This document shows, one piece after another, positions 1 to 12,365 of a DNA stretch of 64,000 bases. Below the pieces are notes generated by a model. The model was not told the DNA's origin and ran no database searches. It saw nothing but the letters and a program-made list of their open reading frames with translations. The stretch comes from Diphasiastrum complanatum. Its lineage: Eukaryota; Streptophyta; Lycopodiopsida; Lycopodiales; Lycopodiaceae. The position numbers were made by a program, and so were the translations under genes. Location of the stretch: the NCBI GenBank assembly GCA_029204225.1, contig CM055113.1, positions 19,925,798 to 19,989,797 on the forward strand. Direction: 5' to 3'. Positions within the stretch are counted from its first letter, which is position 1, and the number at the start of each line of letters is the position of its first letter.

Positions 1-880
1 CACGAATCAGATATCTTTGGACTGTTTTGTTTGGATTCTTGCAAAACGTACACAGTGCATATTACATTTTGTCTTACTGAGCCACTATTTCTTAGAATAC
101 ACCCAAAATCAATGACTAGCTTGCTTTTGTGTTTTGATGACAAGCAATTCAAGAGACTGAATGATCTCATTAATTCTTAACCATAAAATCTGGTGCAAAG
201 GCCTGTGTTTCTTAGTCATCTACTGCCTAGCACTGGAGACCTCAAAGCACAATGTGGAAACCTTTCAGCGTGCCCTATTAGAATGTATGCCCTAAGCGTC
301 TGTGTATATCACCCCAAAAAGCAATATCAGGTTAAAACTCTCTCTAGCTTCGTAAAGGTAGTTACTTTTGCATCTTATAAAAACTAGATTACACAAACAA
401 CAATCTTATCTTTGATGATTATCCTCTTTTGACATTTATTGATGGACATTCAATCGGTTTCAGTTTTCTCACTCTTTCCCTTTTGTATGAACTAAATTGA
501 AATTGCTATGTATCATATTGACTGTTTTCTTCAAACATTGTATAGAAGATTTGTTTGGTAGGTTCTGTCACTTGTAGTGTTGTTTTTATTCATCTGATAA
601 GTGTCTTGGAAACCAGCCAAGCTCAAAGTTTTAATGAAAGTGATTTTTGGTTCATACATTAGGCTGAATTTGATTTGAGTTGAATCTTTATTCAGTTCAT
701 TGGTACTTTTTGCAATATTAGTTTATTAAGTTTTCGGTAATTGAAAAATGTGAGGTCACGGAGTCTACTACCTATTGTTTTGGTTTCTGATGGCTACGTT
801 TGCTGGTGTTACACATGCTTCATGACTTTAATATTGAACATCCTTTAAGCATAGTACTGAAATGTTCTCTTGCATGGTAG
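1..880. other. Probable intron or upstream part of the left-edge gene
   Basis: AT-rich sequence without a convincing coding segment; the longest open stretch is about 60 codons and matches nothing I recognise. It ends at a plausible splice acceptor (GTAG at 877-880) directly before the first recognisable exon, so at least its right part is probably intronic. Confidence 0.4.
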
Positions 881-1566
881 ACGTATGAAGAGTATCTCCA
901 GCGGCATGGGCGTGCAAGAAGCTACAGTGGGAACCAGCAGGTAAGACTCTTTACATATTTAGTATGAAATTTTCATTTACATCACACTAAGTTAGCCATC
1001 TCGGTGAATCTATTTGATAACATCAGGATCTTTTATCAGCCTGGAGGCCCCACAGCATCTTTCCCTGCTGGTCCAACTTATGGAGGAGGGTGGATGGGTG
1101 ATAATTCTGGTGCTGCTTATCAAGATGATCAGTATGTCTACATTTACTTTTTGTGCTTCGAACTATAGATAGCATAGAACAACTAATTTGAGAATTTATA
1201 TAGTCTAAGTTCCTCCAACATCTAAACTACCAGCATGGTCATTAGTTAGCATCTCCGAGACTAAATTCAGCATGTTGAGTAGAACAAGCTCTTCAATATA
1301 TGATATTCTTGAGCAAGTTGATAGGTTTACTAGATAGTTCATGACTTTGCAGGTATTCAGCTTACCTTGCAAACTGGTACAGCAGACAAGGTCCATTAGT
1401 GCAAGGAGATGGGTTTTACGGGGCTCACGGGATGCTTGGAGCTTATCCAACGGTATCTTCCTCAGATCAGCATTGGCACAGCAAGAACAATGGCATACAC
1501 TCTTTCCAAAATGCCGAGGGATGGGTGTCTGCTGGTGCTAGAGACCATAATGGTCACTCATATTAG
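881..1566 (+). CDS. Last three exons of an unidentified plant nuclear gene (partial, 3' end)
   Basis: Three exons join in one frame to give a 121-residue C-terminus ending in TAG at 1564-1566. Exon 881-940 ends before a GTAAG donor. Exon 1040-1131 follows TATCAG and ends before GTATGT. Exon 1353-1566 follows TTTGCAG. An alternative acceptor at 1026 puts exon 2 out of phase, so I prefer 1039. The peptide begins TYEEYLQRHGRARSYSGNQQ and continues rich in Gly, Tyr, Ser and Trp (for example PTYGGGWMGDNSG and YSAYLANWYSRQGP), ending NGHSY. It has no transmembrane stretch or catalytic motif. The low-complexity Gly/Tyr composition would suit the tail of a nucleic-acid-binding or transcription-related protein, but I do not recognise the family. 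The precise splice phases and absence of stops contrast with the decayed ORFs in the rest of the window, so this is probably a live gene. Confidence 0.6.
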
Positions 1567-2741
1567 CGATTCACACAATATATTTAGAGCTTGCAATTAT
1601 TACAGGAAGAGTGTTTGGCTCTTAACTATTCACGTATATTCTTACATTTTGATACTTTAGAGTTTTTGTTCTGCACTCAAAACTTTCTGAGATTGTGAAA
1701 GTTTCTCTCCTTTCACAGTGAATCCTAGCATTAGAAACTAATGGAATGGCTTCCCAGATGGCACAGACAAGCTGTAATGGGTTTTGTACTTTATTCAAAT
1801 TTTGTTCCTTTTGTAGTGACATAGATCGACAGCCATACCTTGGGCATCTGTTCACATGAGTACACTATAAAATGGTGATGAATTGGGGCTGCCAAACGCA
1901 TGCCCTTCAGGTAAAATAGAAGATAGAAACTTTGATTGATTTGTAAACGTGAACCTTAATTGCATGCCTTTGAAGCGTGTTGTACAAGTAGAGAATTTAA
2001 CTTTGTGCTGATTTGTAAGTACTATATAGAAGTAAAATTTGATTCATGGGCTCCAAGTAGCCTGAAAATTGAATTCATTTGTAGATAGATGGGAGTCAAT
2101 GGAGAAGTTCCATTGACCTTGTAAGATGGTACCTAAAGAGTCGGCTGTTAGTGAACTATTTTATCTGTCACAACAATCCTGGGTTGGATCATTGTTGTGG
2201 CTAGTAACACGAGTCATTTTTGTATCTCAACATCTTGTATGTACATTTTGATTTTTGGATCTCCAAAGAATCCCATACCTGTAAATGTCTAATTTATCAA
2301 CTTCTATGTGGTTTTTGCACTTCTACTCTTTAGTGGTTATTACTAAAATACGGGTAGTTGCCTTCTGGACTTCACAGTGGATTTCAATGCACATGCCATG
2401 AATCCCTGTTCCTCTCTATCCTTCTTTGGCATGTGGAGTTTAAAAATCCCCTTCATCTTACATTTCTTGCTACTTTGAAAAACAGGATCTTCTCTATTGT
2501 CACTCATTAGTTGCACCAGATTCTCATAATTGAAAAAATAACTTGATTAAACTATTACCTCATGGTTTTTCGTATTGAAAGTCTTGCTTAGAGCTTCATG
2601 TAATTAGCCCATGAGCTTATTAAATGCAATGCCAAATACAGACATGGAGCTAAATTAAATTAAATTTAGTGAATAAGACAATTAGTAAAGTGGTTCGAAC
2701 AACCTCGCTATATTTGTGAATAGTGGAATTGTAATAATGGT
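1567..2741. other. 3' UTR and downstream flank of the left-edge gene
   Basis: No coding segment or repeat structure is recognised. The first few hundred bases are probably 3' UTR; no canonical AATAAA signal is obvious. The stretch ends where an LTR begins. Confidence 0.4.
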
Positions 2742-3353
2742 TGTGAGGCCCAATTTAGCTAAATCAGGTTCCAAACTTGTAGTAGAGGCACAAATGGTCA
2801 CTATAAATAATTGAGTTCGTGCTAGATTTGGTGACTATCGTTCATTTTGATAATTTTGAATTCTAAGAGTTTTTTTGTGTTCTTGAAGCTTATCTTTGAG
2901 AGCTTTTTTGAATGGAATGATGGCTTCGGACGAAAGGTGGCTACAAGTTCATGTGTTCGACGCAAATCCACTGGACTAATTGTAGCTCAATTCCGATGTC
3001 GGTTGTCTAAAAACATCTTTCACGTCGGAAGGAACGCCATTAGGGCACAATGAACGGACTACTTTTTGGCATTTTCGAGAAGTGGTCCAGTATCGCTGAA
3101 TGGAGTCCGTTTTGCCTACCATCTATTCCATACTATATTGCATGTCGAGACGAACCCACAACACCAAACCAGGTTCCAAATTGTCCAGTATTCACTGAGA
3201 AACGTGCGCCCGAGTCAAAAACCCTGAAAGTAGTATAGGGAAGTTAGGCATGTCAGAGTGGACACGCACAGAAAGGGGGCGTGCGCATAAGGACGGGACG
3301 CAAGGGAGGGAAAAGGAGGGTGCAAGGGAAGAGAGGGTGCATCGTGAGGAGAG

Positions 3354-3387
<34 letters not shown>

Positions 3388-3618
3388 GTGCCTACAATCA
3401 CATGAGAGCTTAGATCATGCTCTAGCAACATGCCCTATCTTATGAATGATCATTGATGATGAATAAAGAATCTTTACTTTGCCTATTTTGGTGAAGGTTT
3501 GCTACATTTGTGTAGTTTTTTGATTTTTGACTAGTTTTTTTGATTTCATGCAACTTTCATTGGAATTTGATGTTATTGAATGAGTTAGATGTTTTAATGC
3601 TAAGGTTGGCACATGACA
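2742..3618 (+). repeat. 5' LTR of truncated LTR retrotransposon L
   Basis: The sequence starts TGTGAGGCCC and ends ATGACA, directly before a primer binding site (TGGTATCAGAGC, 3623-3634) complementary to the 3' end of plant initiator tRNA-Met. A TATAAATA box lies at about 2802. Only one LTR is present, so no TSD can be checked and the left boundary rests on the TG terminus alone. Confidence 0.55.
3356..3385. repeat. (TC)n microsatellite inside LTR L
   Basis: An uninterrupted run of about 15 TC units within the LTR, downstream of a GA-rich stretch. Confidence 0.9.
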
Positions 3619-4379
3619 ATTTTGGTATCAGAGCATTAGGTCCTTTTCCTATCAGTTTGGTGATTCTTTTTAAGTTTTAGTGATTTTTTTTTCATTAGTT
3701 TTTTTTATTTTCAATCTTTTTATGTTTTGTTTCCATTTTTGACCAGGTAATCTTCATTTTTTATGTAGTTTCTTGTTTTAGATCAGTAGCTCCGTCTCTT
3801 AGCTTTTTGGAGGTAATGAATTTTTCTGATTTGGAGCTATAATGACCAAGTTATGGCCATTTTAGTACTTTCATTCCAATCTTAGTTAGTAATATTTTTT
3901 GCAGTCTATTTTCTTTCATTTTTGGTTGTATTTTTGGCCGAATTTTGTGATTGTAATTTAGAGGATTGTAGATCTCTGTCTTAGCTCGAATATGAGCCAA
4001 TTTCTAGCCAACTTGGTGAAAAATTGACAAAGATATGCCAATTCTTGTGCAAGAGATCCAATTCTAATTTTGGTAGGAGATTTGGGAGAGAAGCACTTCA
4101 ACCTCTCATTTTTAAAGTTGTTTTTTTTGGAATTTTTTTTTCAATCCTTTCATTATGAAGTTTCACCAGTTTAATTAAAAAAAAAACCCAGCCCTAGCTC
4201 TACCTTTCCTACACTCACTAATTAGGTTAGACAAAAAAAAGTGCAAAAACCAAAAGAGACCATGGCCAAAATTTACTAACCTAACTCTAAAGCATTAAAA
4301 ATCAACAATAATAGCACCCTATCCCTATTCCACGCCCTTCCCTTGCGTTTTCGTTTGCTCTCCTCTGATTAGTACCCAT

Positions 4380-4428
<49 letters not shown>

Positions 4429-5351
4429 CTTTGAAATCGTGGCATTCGCACCCTTTGCGTGCCAAAAAAAAAAACAAAAAAAATAAATTTTTCTCAAATT
4501 TTTATTTTTATTTTTATTCATTTATACGATCTTCAATGTTATCAAGCACCTTAATGCTTCAAGTAAGTAACCAAGAGAACAAAATTGTCGTCATAATTCA
4601 AAATTTGGACGATTGTTTTTCCTACGAGCAAATGTTTCATGGATTTTAAAAACATTTTGTAATTCAGTTTATAAACTTTTTTAAGGGCCCACTTATAAGT
4701 TACGTGTTTTTAAGTTGTTCTAACTTTTGATTGTTCTTATCTTTTTTATTTTAACTCGGATTTTAGTACAGTCAAAAGCAAAAGTGATCAGATCGCTGAG
4801 CTTAACACTTGGAACCAATTGTATCTTCATAATCATTATTTATTTATTAAAATAATTTGGCCCTTTCTTTCTAAGTTGTTCAATTTCCATTTCTTCGAAC
4901 TTCCATATCTTTTTCATATGACCTCGGATTTCAGTATAGTAAAAAGCAAAACTGATCAGGAAAGCAAAAGCAACATTGCGCTACAAGTAGTTGGTGATCC
5001 TTTTATCTTAAAGTCTGATTCTTCGAGGACTCGAAATTTTGGGACGGTGGAGAAGAACAAAATTGTTATTAGCAAACTTGTTATTGTACTTGTAAAATTC
5101 ATATTGGTTCCAAATTTTTGTCACTTCATTTAGTTTTGTGGACCCATAACCCACATGCTGCTTGTCACACTATCATGGACACTGATAATGAATATATGTC
5201 TGAATATGAAAATCAATGAGATGAGAATGAATGTGAATACGATAATCAAAGCGATTGGTATGGTGGTGATTGCCAACAGGATGAGGAGCAATTTGATAAT
5301 ATGGACGAGCATGAACAATATCCATATGAGGATCCTGTCTATTGGATGATG
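3619..5351 (+). mobile_element. PBS, leader and decayed gag-like part of element L
   Basis: After the PBS (3623-3634) comes an AT-rich leader. Around 4747-4786 and 4918-4957 a segment encoding TSDFS.VKSK.DQ occurs twice, so part of the leader or gag is duplicated. A 104-codon open stretch lies at 4819-5133. At about 5170-5349 a frame with one stop encodes a very acidic, Tyr/Asn/Gln-rich peptide (for example DEEQFDNMDEHEQYPYEDP), which could be the end of Gag. Superfamily is not clear because no protease, RT or integrase is left. The right edge is an abrupt join to a fragment of element D at 5352. Confidence 0.45.
4382..4429. repeat. (TC)n microsatellite in the leader of element L
   Basis: About 23 consecutive TC units, close in type to the tract in the upstream LTR. 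Confidence 0.95.
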
Positions 5352-6134
5352 GATCTAACATAGAGGAGATAGAGTCAAATGATGTATTCTGGTTTTCACA
5401 TGTGTGAAAAGTCATAATTCCGTACATCCTCTGTTTTGGACTGAAAATATCAGTTGTAACCTCATTCACCAAAAAACTGTTCAAGAAAAGATAGCAAAAC
5501 ACTGCTAAACAGTTTCCTAGCTTGAATTGACAGAAAAATCTTCATACACCTAATGTTAGTAGCATTCAAAGCATGGTATGGCTCTGATACCATGTGAGAA
5601 ATCTAGCAAATTCACACGTGTGGGGATCCACAAGAAATGTGTGAATGATCTTGACCATGCTTTGTGGTGGCACACAAAACACCTATAGAGCAATCCAGCA
5701 ATCTATCACAAGATCTGAGGCTAGAGCACAATCTAGAATGCTACAGATCAAAGCAAAACTAATCCCTCACAAATAGAGAGAATACATAACCAAAATAATG
5801 TATGAAGAAGACCTTCTACTCGAGTTAGAGAGAGAATATCAAAACAAACAAAATAGAATGAGATCCACTTTTGACATTATGAAATTACCAAGGCTTGATT
5901 CATCATCAGATATGAATGAGAATGCATGATAAGATCTCTTTGACAGAAATCTTTTCCTAATGCATTTGAAAAATATTCCACCAATCTACTACTATGCCAA
6001 TGTGCCTCCTCCATGCCTGATGTCGATCCTGGGTTTGCAAAGTCCACATGCATGAAGTAGGCTGCACCAAAATCTGAAAAATCTGAGGCCTCCAAGCCTC
6101 ATAATGACCACAAACATCAAATAGATCAAGATAA
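5352..6134 (-). mobile_element. Fragment of copia-type element D (module tail, LTR, PBS, leader)
   Basis: Read on the minus strand, 6134-5925 is the end of the RT-like module found in D at 60500-60730. It is followed by LTR sequence (5924-5593), an initiator-Met PBS (5592-5581) and about 230 nt of leader. The order and sequence closely match 60500-61290 on the other strand. A GGAGGAGG polypurine run sits at 6012-6005. At 6134 the fragment is cut by insertion of element A; the same site is uninterrupted near 60513. At 5352 it stops abruptly against element L. The fragment therefore keeps 'LTR then PBS and leader' downstream of the module, which a normal 3' end would not have. Confidence 0.7.
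5613..5622. promoter_or_regulatory. CACACGTGTG palindrome, LTR copy of element D fragment
   Basis: An exact 10-bp palindrome 20 nt inside the LTR end that abuts the PBS; its partner (variant CACATGTGTG) is at 5397-5406 in the leader. Confidence 0.6.
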
Positions 6135-6747
6135 TGTTGAATTCACACGTGTGGGATGCCCTACACATGTACTTTTGATCTCCTAAGCCCGATAATACCA
6201 TAGAGATCAAACTAGCATTGATTGACAATAGGAAAGCTGATCATACAAGAAATATTATTGTGTTACAAGCAAGATCTATCAACAAGATATGAAACTAAGT
6301 ACAATAAATGTCTCAACTCGGCTAGAGAGAGAATATGAATGTACAAACTCGAGTAGAGAGAGAGGGCACAAAGAACATAGTCTCCAAATTTGCATTACAC
6401 ACAAAAATCATCATCTTCTCAATGAGAGTACATCACATATATATAGATCCATGGACTCTCCTCCTACTTTGAGTTGAATTGGAGTTATGAATCCACCTCT
6501 CAAGCTATCTAGACTTATTCAAGCCATCTCAATATGTCTAATTGTGCCACCTAGTATTTTCATGCATTAAATGTGGCATGCAAAGTACAAATAGCAATTC
6601 CTATGGTAGCTCGAGGTTCTACTTCTACCTACCTTGAATATTTTATTCTAAGATGAGTCTTTACTAAGCCAAAAGATCTCAATTCATCTTTGGCTTTTTT
6701 AGGACCCCTACTTACAACATTAGATAGATTTTTCCAATATTTCAACA
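6135..6747 (-). repeat. 3' LTR of element A
   Basis: 613 bp, TGTTGA...TCAACA ends on both strands. On the minus strand it directly follows the polypurine run AGGAGGAG. It shares its first 200 bp on the + strand with 23038-23236. An exact CACACGTGTG lies at 6144-6153. Confidence 0.85.
6436..6446 (-). promoter_or_regulatory. TATA box of the element A LTR
   Basis: The minus strand reads CTATATATATG about 300 nt into the LTR, in the usual place for the U3 promoter. Confidence 0.45.
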
Positions 6748-6765
6748 CTCCTCCTAAAAATGTAT

Positions 6766-9749
6766 CTAATGTGGATCAAGCATCGATCTTGAGATAAGAC
6801 CAAGATTAGTTCTATGCTTTGAGAAGGCACTTTTGCAAAGTGGCTTTGTGAGAAGATCAACAATACATGAAGATGCGTTGACATGTTCCAAGTTGATTTC
6901 ACCTCCAATGAGCTTTTCCCTTACAAAATGGTGTGCCACTTCTATATTCTTGCTTCTTGCATGAAAAATAGGATTGTTTGCAAGAGCTTGGGCCGATATG
7001 TTGTCACACTTGACCAAGGGAAGATCATCCTCTTTGATGCACTTTAGCTCCATGATTAACCTGTTGATCCAAAGCACCTCTTTAGTTGTTGTAGTGAGTG
7101 CTTTGTACTCGACCTCACAAGAAGATAGGGATATGGTATCTTGCTTCTTTGAAAGCCCAGACACAAGATTGCCTCCAAGAAAGATAGTATATGCATTAAT
7201 GGACTTTTGATCCATTTTATCACTTGCGAAATCGGAATCCGAATAGCCAACAATGGTTAGATCTTCATTCTTGTACAATAAACCATAATCTTGAGTAGAT
7301 GATACATATCTTAGAACTCTCTTGGCCATCTTCCAATGTTGGATCTTAGGGTCTTGCATAAATTGACTCAATTTGTGCACACAATAGCTCAAATCGGGTC
7401 TAGTGATAGTAAGCCAAATAAGAAGCCTATAAGACTCCTATAAAGTGTGATGTCCTTGAAGAATATTTCATCACCTTTGATAGGGTCTTTTACATGTTGC
7501 TCCATGGGAGTATCTATGCCTTTACAATTTTGCATATTGAATTTTCTCAACATAGAAAAGACATATCTAGATTGACAAATAAAAGCATACTCTTCATGAA
7601 AATCAATCTCAAGGCCTAAAATGTAACGGATCTCTCCTAGATCTTGCATTTTAAATTCTCCTCCTAATGCATCCTTAGTTTCTTGAACTAGCATCAAACA
7701 ACTTCCACTAAGAAATGAAAGTAGAAAGTTGTTGAGTCTTGAATATCATGATCTAGGTGCTTGCTTCAAGCCATAAAGACTTATAAATAGCAAACACACC
7801 TTAGATTTATCCTTGATGAATCCTTGAGGTTGTTCCATGTATATCTCCTCCTCAAGATAGCCATTCAAAAAAGCGTTGGAGACATCAAGTTGATACAATT
7901 TCCACTTAAAAAATAAGGCAAGAGAGATTATGATTCTTATTGTCATTGTCTTTGCTAAAGGAGAAAAAGTTTTTTCATAGTCAAGGCCATATATTTGTGC
8001 AAAGCCTTTAGCACATAATCTTGCCTTGTACTTGTTGATGGAGCCATCATGATTGTACTTGATCTTGAACACCCACTTGCATCCAATGATGTGTGTGTTA
8101 GGTGGTGGATCCACTAGCTCCCATGTGTGGTTGGTGATCAAGGCATCATATTCAATCTTCATGGCCTCATACCACTCCTTGGTATTGAGGGCTTCTTGGA
8201 CATTTTTGGGCTCCTCATGAGAAACAAAATAAGCATAAGTGGAATCAAGATCCACTTGTTTTCCTTTGTCATCATAAGTGAGCCTCTTAGGCTCAGATTT
8301 CTCCCTCATGGATCTTCTAGGAGTGAAAATCCGAGGACTTTTATCTTCAAATCTCGACCCCTCCATATGTTGATTGTCTTCAATAACAAAAGGTGATAGG
8401 TTTTGAGGTTGCTTGATCTCGGCCCCTCCAAGATTGGACTTTTCTTCTTCATGAAAAACTACATCTCTACTTTCAATTACTTTAGAAGTAGAGAGCATGT
8501 AGATTTGATAGACTTTCTTGTTGGATGAATATCCAACCATTACTCCTTTGCTTGCAAAAGGATCATCCTTCTTTCTCATTTCCAAGGGAATATGGACAAA
8601 GCATATGCATTCAAATACTCTAAGGTGATCAACCTTAGGTTTCTTCAAATAAAGTGCTTCATATGGTGACTTTTCTTCAAGTGCAACATGAGGGAGTTGA
8701 TTGCAAAGATAGTTTGAACAATTGATGGCCTCTCCCCAAAAGTATTTTGGCAAGGATGCCTCAATTCTAATGGTTTTGGCACATTCACACAAGGTTCTAT
8801 TCTTTCTTTCAGCCACCCCATTTTGAGATAATGTATATGCACAAGAAAACTCCCTTTTAATGCCTTCAAGCTCACAATAATCATGAAATTTATTGGAAGT
8901 GTACTCACCACCTCCATCACTTCTAAGAATCTTGATTTTGTATGAAAATTGCTTTTCAACTAGAGCTTTGAACTTTAGGAAATAGTCAAACACCATAGAC
9001 TTTGAAGCTAGAAGATATAACCAAGAAAATCTTGTGAAATCATCAATGAAAGCTACAAAGCAAGTAGCACCACACTTGCTCTTTGAAGATGAGAAGTGCA
9101 CATCCGAGTGTATGAGCTCCAATGGATGTGTAGTCTTAATAGATGACTTTGAAAAAGGCTTCTTATGAGATTTAGATATGGCACAAGCCTCACATGGCTT
9201 GAAATTCTTGGAGATAAGATTAGGCAAGCCAATAGCTTTGGCTTTCTTGACCATGGACACCATAGAACTATAGTTAGGATGCCCCAACCTTCTATGCCAT
9301 AGTTCCTCCAAAGAAATATGAGAAGCAAAAGCACCATCACAAGAGTTAGCATACTCTTTGCGATCAAGCTTGTAGATTCCACCATATCTAGACCCAAATG
9401 CAAGGATCTCATCATGCTTCTTGATTGTACATGTATCAACATTGAAATTCACATCTAGTCCACTATCAAGCAGTTGCCCAACACTAATAAGATTTTTTGT
9501 TAACTTAGGAACAAAAAGTACTTTAGACAAAGAAAGAACTTTTGATGATGAAAGCTTTAAGGGAATGGTCCCTATGCCTTCAATAGCACACTCATGATCA
9601 TTTGCTGTGTAGATGGACTTCTTGGCTCCTTCATAAGGTGTCATCGATGAAAAAGAATACTTGGAGCTACACATATGTGAGGAAGCTCCACTATCGATGT
9701 ACCACGAACCATCCTTCTTGAAAGGTGATGAAGAAAAACTCGAGACCAT
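6766..9749 (-). pseudogene. Pol of element A: protease, integrase, RT without its active site, RNase H
   Basis: A 667-codon open frame (9749-7746) carries the protease active site WYIDSGASSHM near residue 16. It continues with the pre-integrase motif LWHRRLGHPN, integrase core FIDDFTR, RSDGGGEY and NGVAERKNR, then the RT start (EYDAL, GCKWVFKIKY, QLDVSNAFLNGYLEEEIYM, SLYGLKQAPRS). It ends at an in-frame stop at about 7746. Downstream frames give the RT end and RNase H (SLSSCEVEYKALTT, then ANNPIFHARSKNIEVAHHF), ending at 6766. Between GLKQAPRS..YSRLN and LVQETKDAL about 45 residues present in element B are missing, including YVDD. RT catalysis is therefore impossible from this copy. Reading the DNA as one polyprotein also needs at least two frame changes. 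Confidence 0.88.
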
Positions 9750-10632
9750 AAGAGATCCTTCTCCATCACTTGCATGAGCATCTTTCTTTTCTTCATTGAA
9801 AATGTTGGCTTGCTTGGATTGACTCTTCTTCTTGAAGCAATTGGTGGCATAATGCCCCTTCTTGCCAGAAAAGAAACACTTGATGTTTTTTTTCTTCTTC
9901 TTGGATGTGAAAGCTTGAGAGGACTCATCCTCTTCTCCTTTCTCCTTGAAAATAAGATTGTTCTTGCTTCAAGAGGGTTGGTGTTGATTCTTACTTATTG
10001 ACTTGTGCTTGTCTTTGGTAAAGAGGGCTTTACCATCAATGTTGAGAGACAGTCTTTCCATTTTCAAGAGTTTATACTCTTGTCTTGATTATTCAGAAAT
10101 GAGCACACTTTGGAGTGCTTCCAAACTTGGTAGCTCCTCCTTAATGGCATAACTCTGAACAAGGTTGTCATATTCCTCCTTTAACCCATGAAGTATGACT
10201 TGAACAAGTTCATTTTGGTTGATGGAGTCTCCTATGCATAACAATTCTCTATGGAGGTCTTTAACTCTCATTACATAAGCTGAAGCACATTCATCACTTC
10301 TCTGTACACTTTGAAAAATTTGGTTTCTTAGTGTTAGAAGTCTAGAAGTATTCTTTGTCTCATAGATGGACATGAGAGTATCCCAAGCATCTTTGACATT
10401 AGTACAAGCACCAATTTCTCTTAAGATGTCATTTGAGACATTCATTTTAATATAATGTAGAGCCATCCTAGCTCTATTTTTGTACTTTGGAATTTCTTGA
10501 GGAATTTGTGGTTCTTCTTCAATACCAAGTACATTATCCATCACATCTTGTAGAATTAAGACCTAACCTTCCAAATTTGGAGGTTGACAATCTTTCACTT
10601 GCTTCTAATAGAAAGGCACCCATTGAAGCCAT
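9750..10632 (-). pseudogene. Gag of element A with mutated zinc knuckle
   Basis: I place the start at the ATG at 10632 (MASMGAFLLEASERL), because related elements B, D, F and G share this N-terminus. A frame lesion follows near residue 20. The capsid-like core (10544-10089) is open and includes IPKYKNRARMALHYIKMNVS and LRNQIFQSVQRSDE, typical of copia UBN2-type Gag. A stop lies at its end. The zinc knuckle near 9880 reads CFFSGKKGHYATNC: the second Cys of CCHC is Ser. It would be the RNA-binding structural protein of the particle; this copy is inactive. Confidence 0.8.
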
Positions 10633-10790
10633 AAAGAATGTTGGAAATCAAAAAATCTTCTCACTATAGGAACCAATCAAGAGTAAAAAAACCAAATCCT
10701 ATGTAAGACTAAGCAAAAAACTGTGAGATAGATTTCACTAGTTTGACAATCTCTCTAAAACAAGATTTGAATTATCAAAAAAGATGAAGT

Positions 10791-11231
10791 TGTTAAAATT
10801 GAAAAACAATCCATATTGATTTCTTGGGTTGCTACAAATGTTGTACCATACAAGTATGTAGCTCATTAATGCAAAATGCCAAGTTTGGCCTACATAGAAC
10901 TCGAGCTACATGGTTATGTATTATCTAGTTTGATAAATGCAACTTGCATATAGTTTGTAGACATAGAATTAGCATGATTATGCTTGTAGAAACTTGTGGC
11001 AATTCACATGCATTAATTGTAAGTGATCCATAGTGACATGCAAGGCATGCACAATGTGTAATGGACACATGCATGATGATTTGGACATTTCTATATAGAA
11101 CTAGTACACTTGTAAAAAGTTGGTAGAATCTCATGCATGACAAGTGACAAATATCACATAGACTTTAGATGTCACTTTAGATGTCATTTTGGAATGGGTA
11201 GATGTGGTTCTACCTCGAGCTACCTCAAACT
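10791..11231 (+). repeat. 5' LTR of element B, left piece
   Basis: Begins TGTTAAAATTG and matches 21660-22100 of the 3' LTR with scattered substitutions. It ends with aaact, the target site duplicated by element C. RY-type CATGCA motifs cluster between about 11005 and 11135. Confidence 0.92.
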
Positions 11232-12063
11232 TGTGCAAAAAGTACAAAAAGAACCAAGAGTGGATCCTAATCCGATCCTCAAGAGGGATTGGTTGTCAGA
11301 TTACTTGATCTATCAATCTACTTCAGATTAAGATCAATCTAGATCAATTCTAGACACAAAATCCTAACAAGAACAATCATTAATTGAAGGTAAGTGTACT
11401 TTCTGGTTTCACACGTGTGAAACACTGTCTGAGTACGGACTCCAACCTGAAAATCAAGTACACATTGATAGAACCTCAAAACAATCAAAACAAATGTAGA
11501 CAAATGGAGAGAATAACTCAAAATTGCTTCCAAAACCAAGATTGGTGTCTCACATTGATTATGGCCAAATGTGGCTCTATATATAAAATAAGTGGGAGCT
11601 CGTGGAACTGATCATCCCTCTGATACCACATGTGTGAAGGTGCTTTGTCATATGATGATTCATCATGCAAAACTGACACTTGGACAAAACCTTCTATTTT
11701 GAGCACTTTTGGTCCATTTTCCTTCTATATGGAGATCTACTTGGAAATCTTCTAGAAGTCAAAATTCGCCTACTTCAGCTTATTCCACACATGTGAGCTG
11801 TCCTTTACACATGTGATATGACACCTAACCAAAGGATGTGGCTCATGCAATTAATAGATTGATGCCATGTGTCATATGTCTAGAAAAGTAGTTTTTGGCC
11901 TTTTTAGCCACTAGACCTTGAATGAAATCATATGTACAACCTATATGATTATGGTACATGACAAGTACATTATTTTTACACGTGAGAACAGGCTCCACAC
12001 ATGTGTGTTTATCTATATACAATATTTTTGGCCTCTACCAAGCTTATTTTTGCATTTTTCACA
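11232..12063 (-). repeat. 3' LTR of element C
   Basis: 832 bp, TGTGCAAAAAG...TTTTTCACA on the + strand. It matches 15708-16535 with roughly 25-35 differences by eye. It contains an exact CACACGTGTG (11410-11419) and several CACATGTG variants. Confidence 0.93.
11578..11588 (-). promoter_or_regulatory. TATA box of the element C LTR
   Basis: The minus strand reads TTTTATATATA about 475 nt from the LTR start, followed by GAGCC. The equivalent sites in E are at about 32459 and 36834, so the LTR promoter position is conserved. Confidence 0.5.
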
Positions 12064-12365
12064 CTCCTCCTCAAAAATCTAGCTTGGTAAATCTAGCTTG
12101 ATGGAAAACATGGTGATCTTGAACTTGACTCCATGGGCTGAATTGGTCTTTGTTGGTTCAAAAGGTGTGAAGATCAGCCAATGAGCTTGATGTTGATCTG
12201 AAATCACCATATCCATGATAGTGCTTCTTTGATGTTGACATCTTTGATGAACTTGAGAGCTTTGCACCATCCTAGCATCTTCGAAATTGATTCCTTCTAA
12301 ATTTCATGTAGATGCTTGACTTTGAGGCTTGCTCCTTCTTCATGTGCATGCTCCTCCATGAGAAA

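Noticed and set aside
3356-4429. TC microsatellites as possible promoter pyrimidine patches
   Set aside because: They are inside an LTR and its leader, with no gene downstream; simple repeats of this sort are common in plants.
5877-6228. Two overlapping minus-strand ORFs also present at 60417-60771
   Set aside because: They cover the module end, polypurine run and LTR of element D. Their conservation is that of the repeat, not of a protein.
8127-8396. Plus-strand ORF of 89 codons
   Set aside because: It is antisense to the pol of element A and has no independent support.
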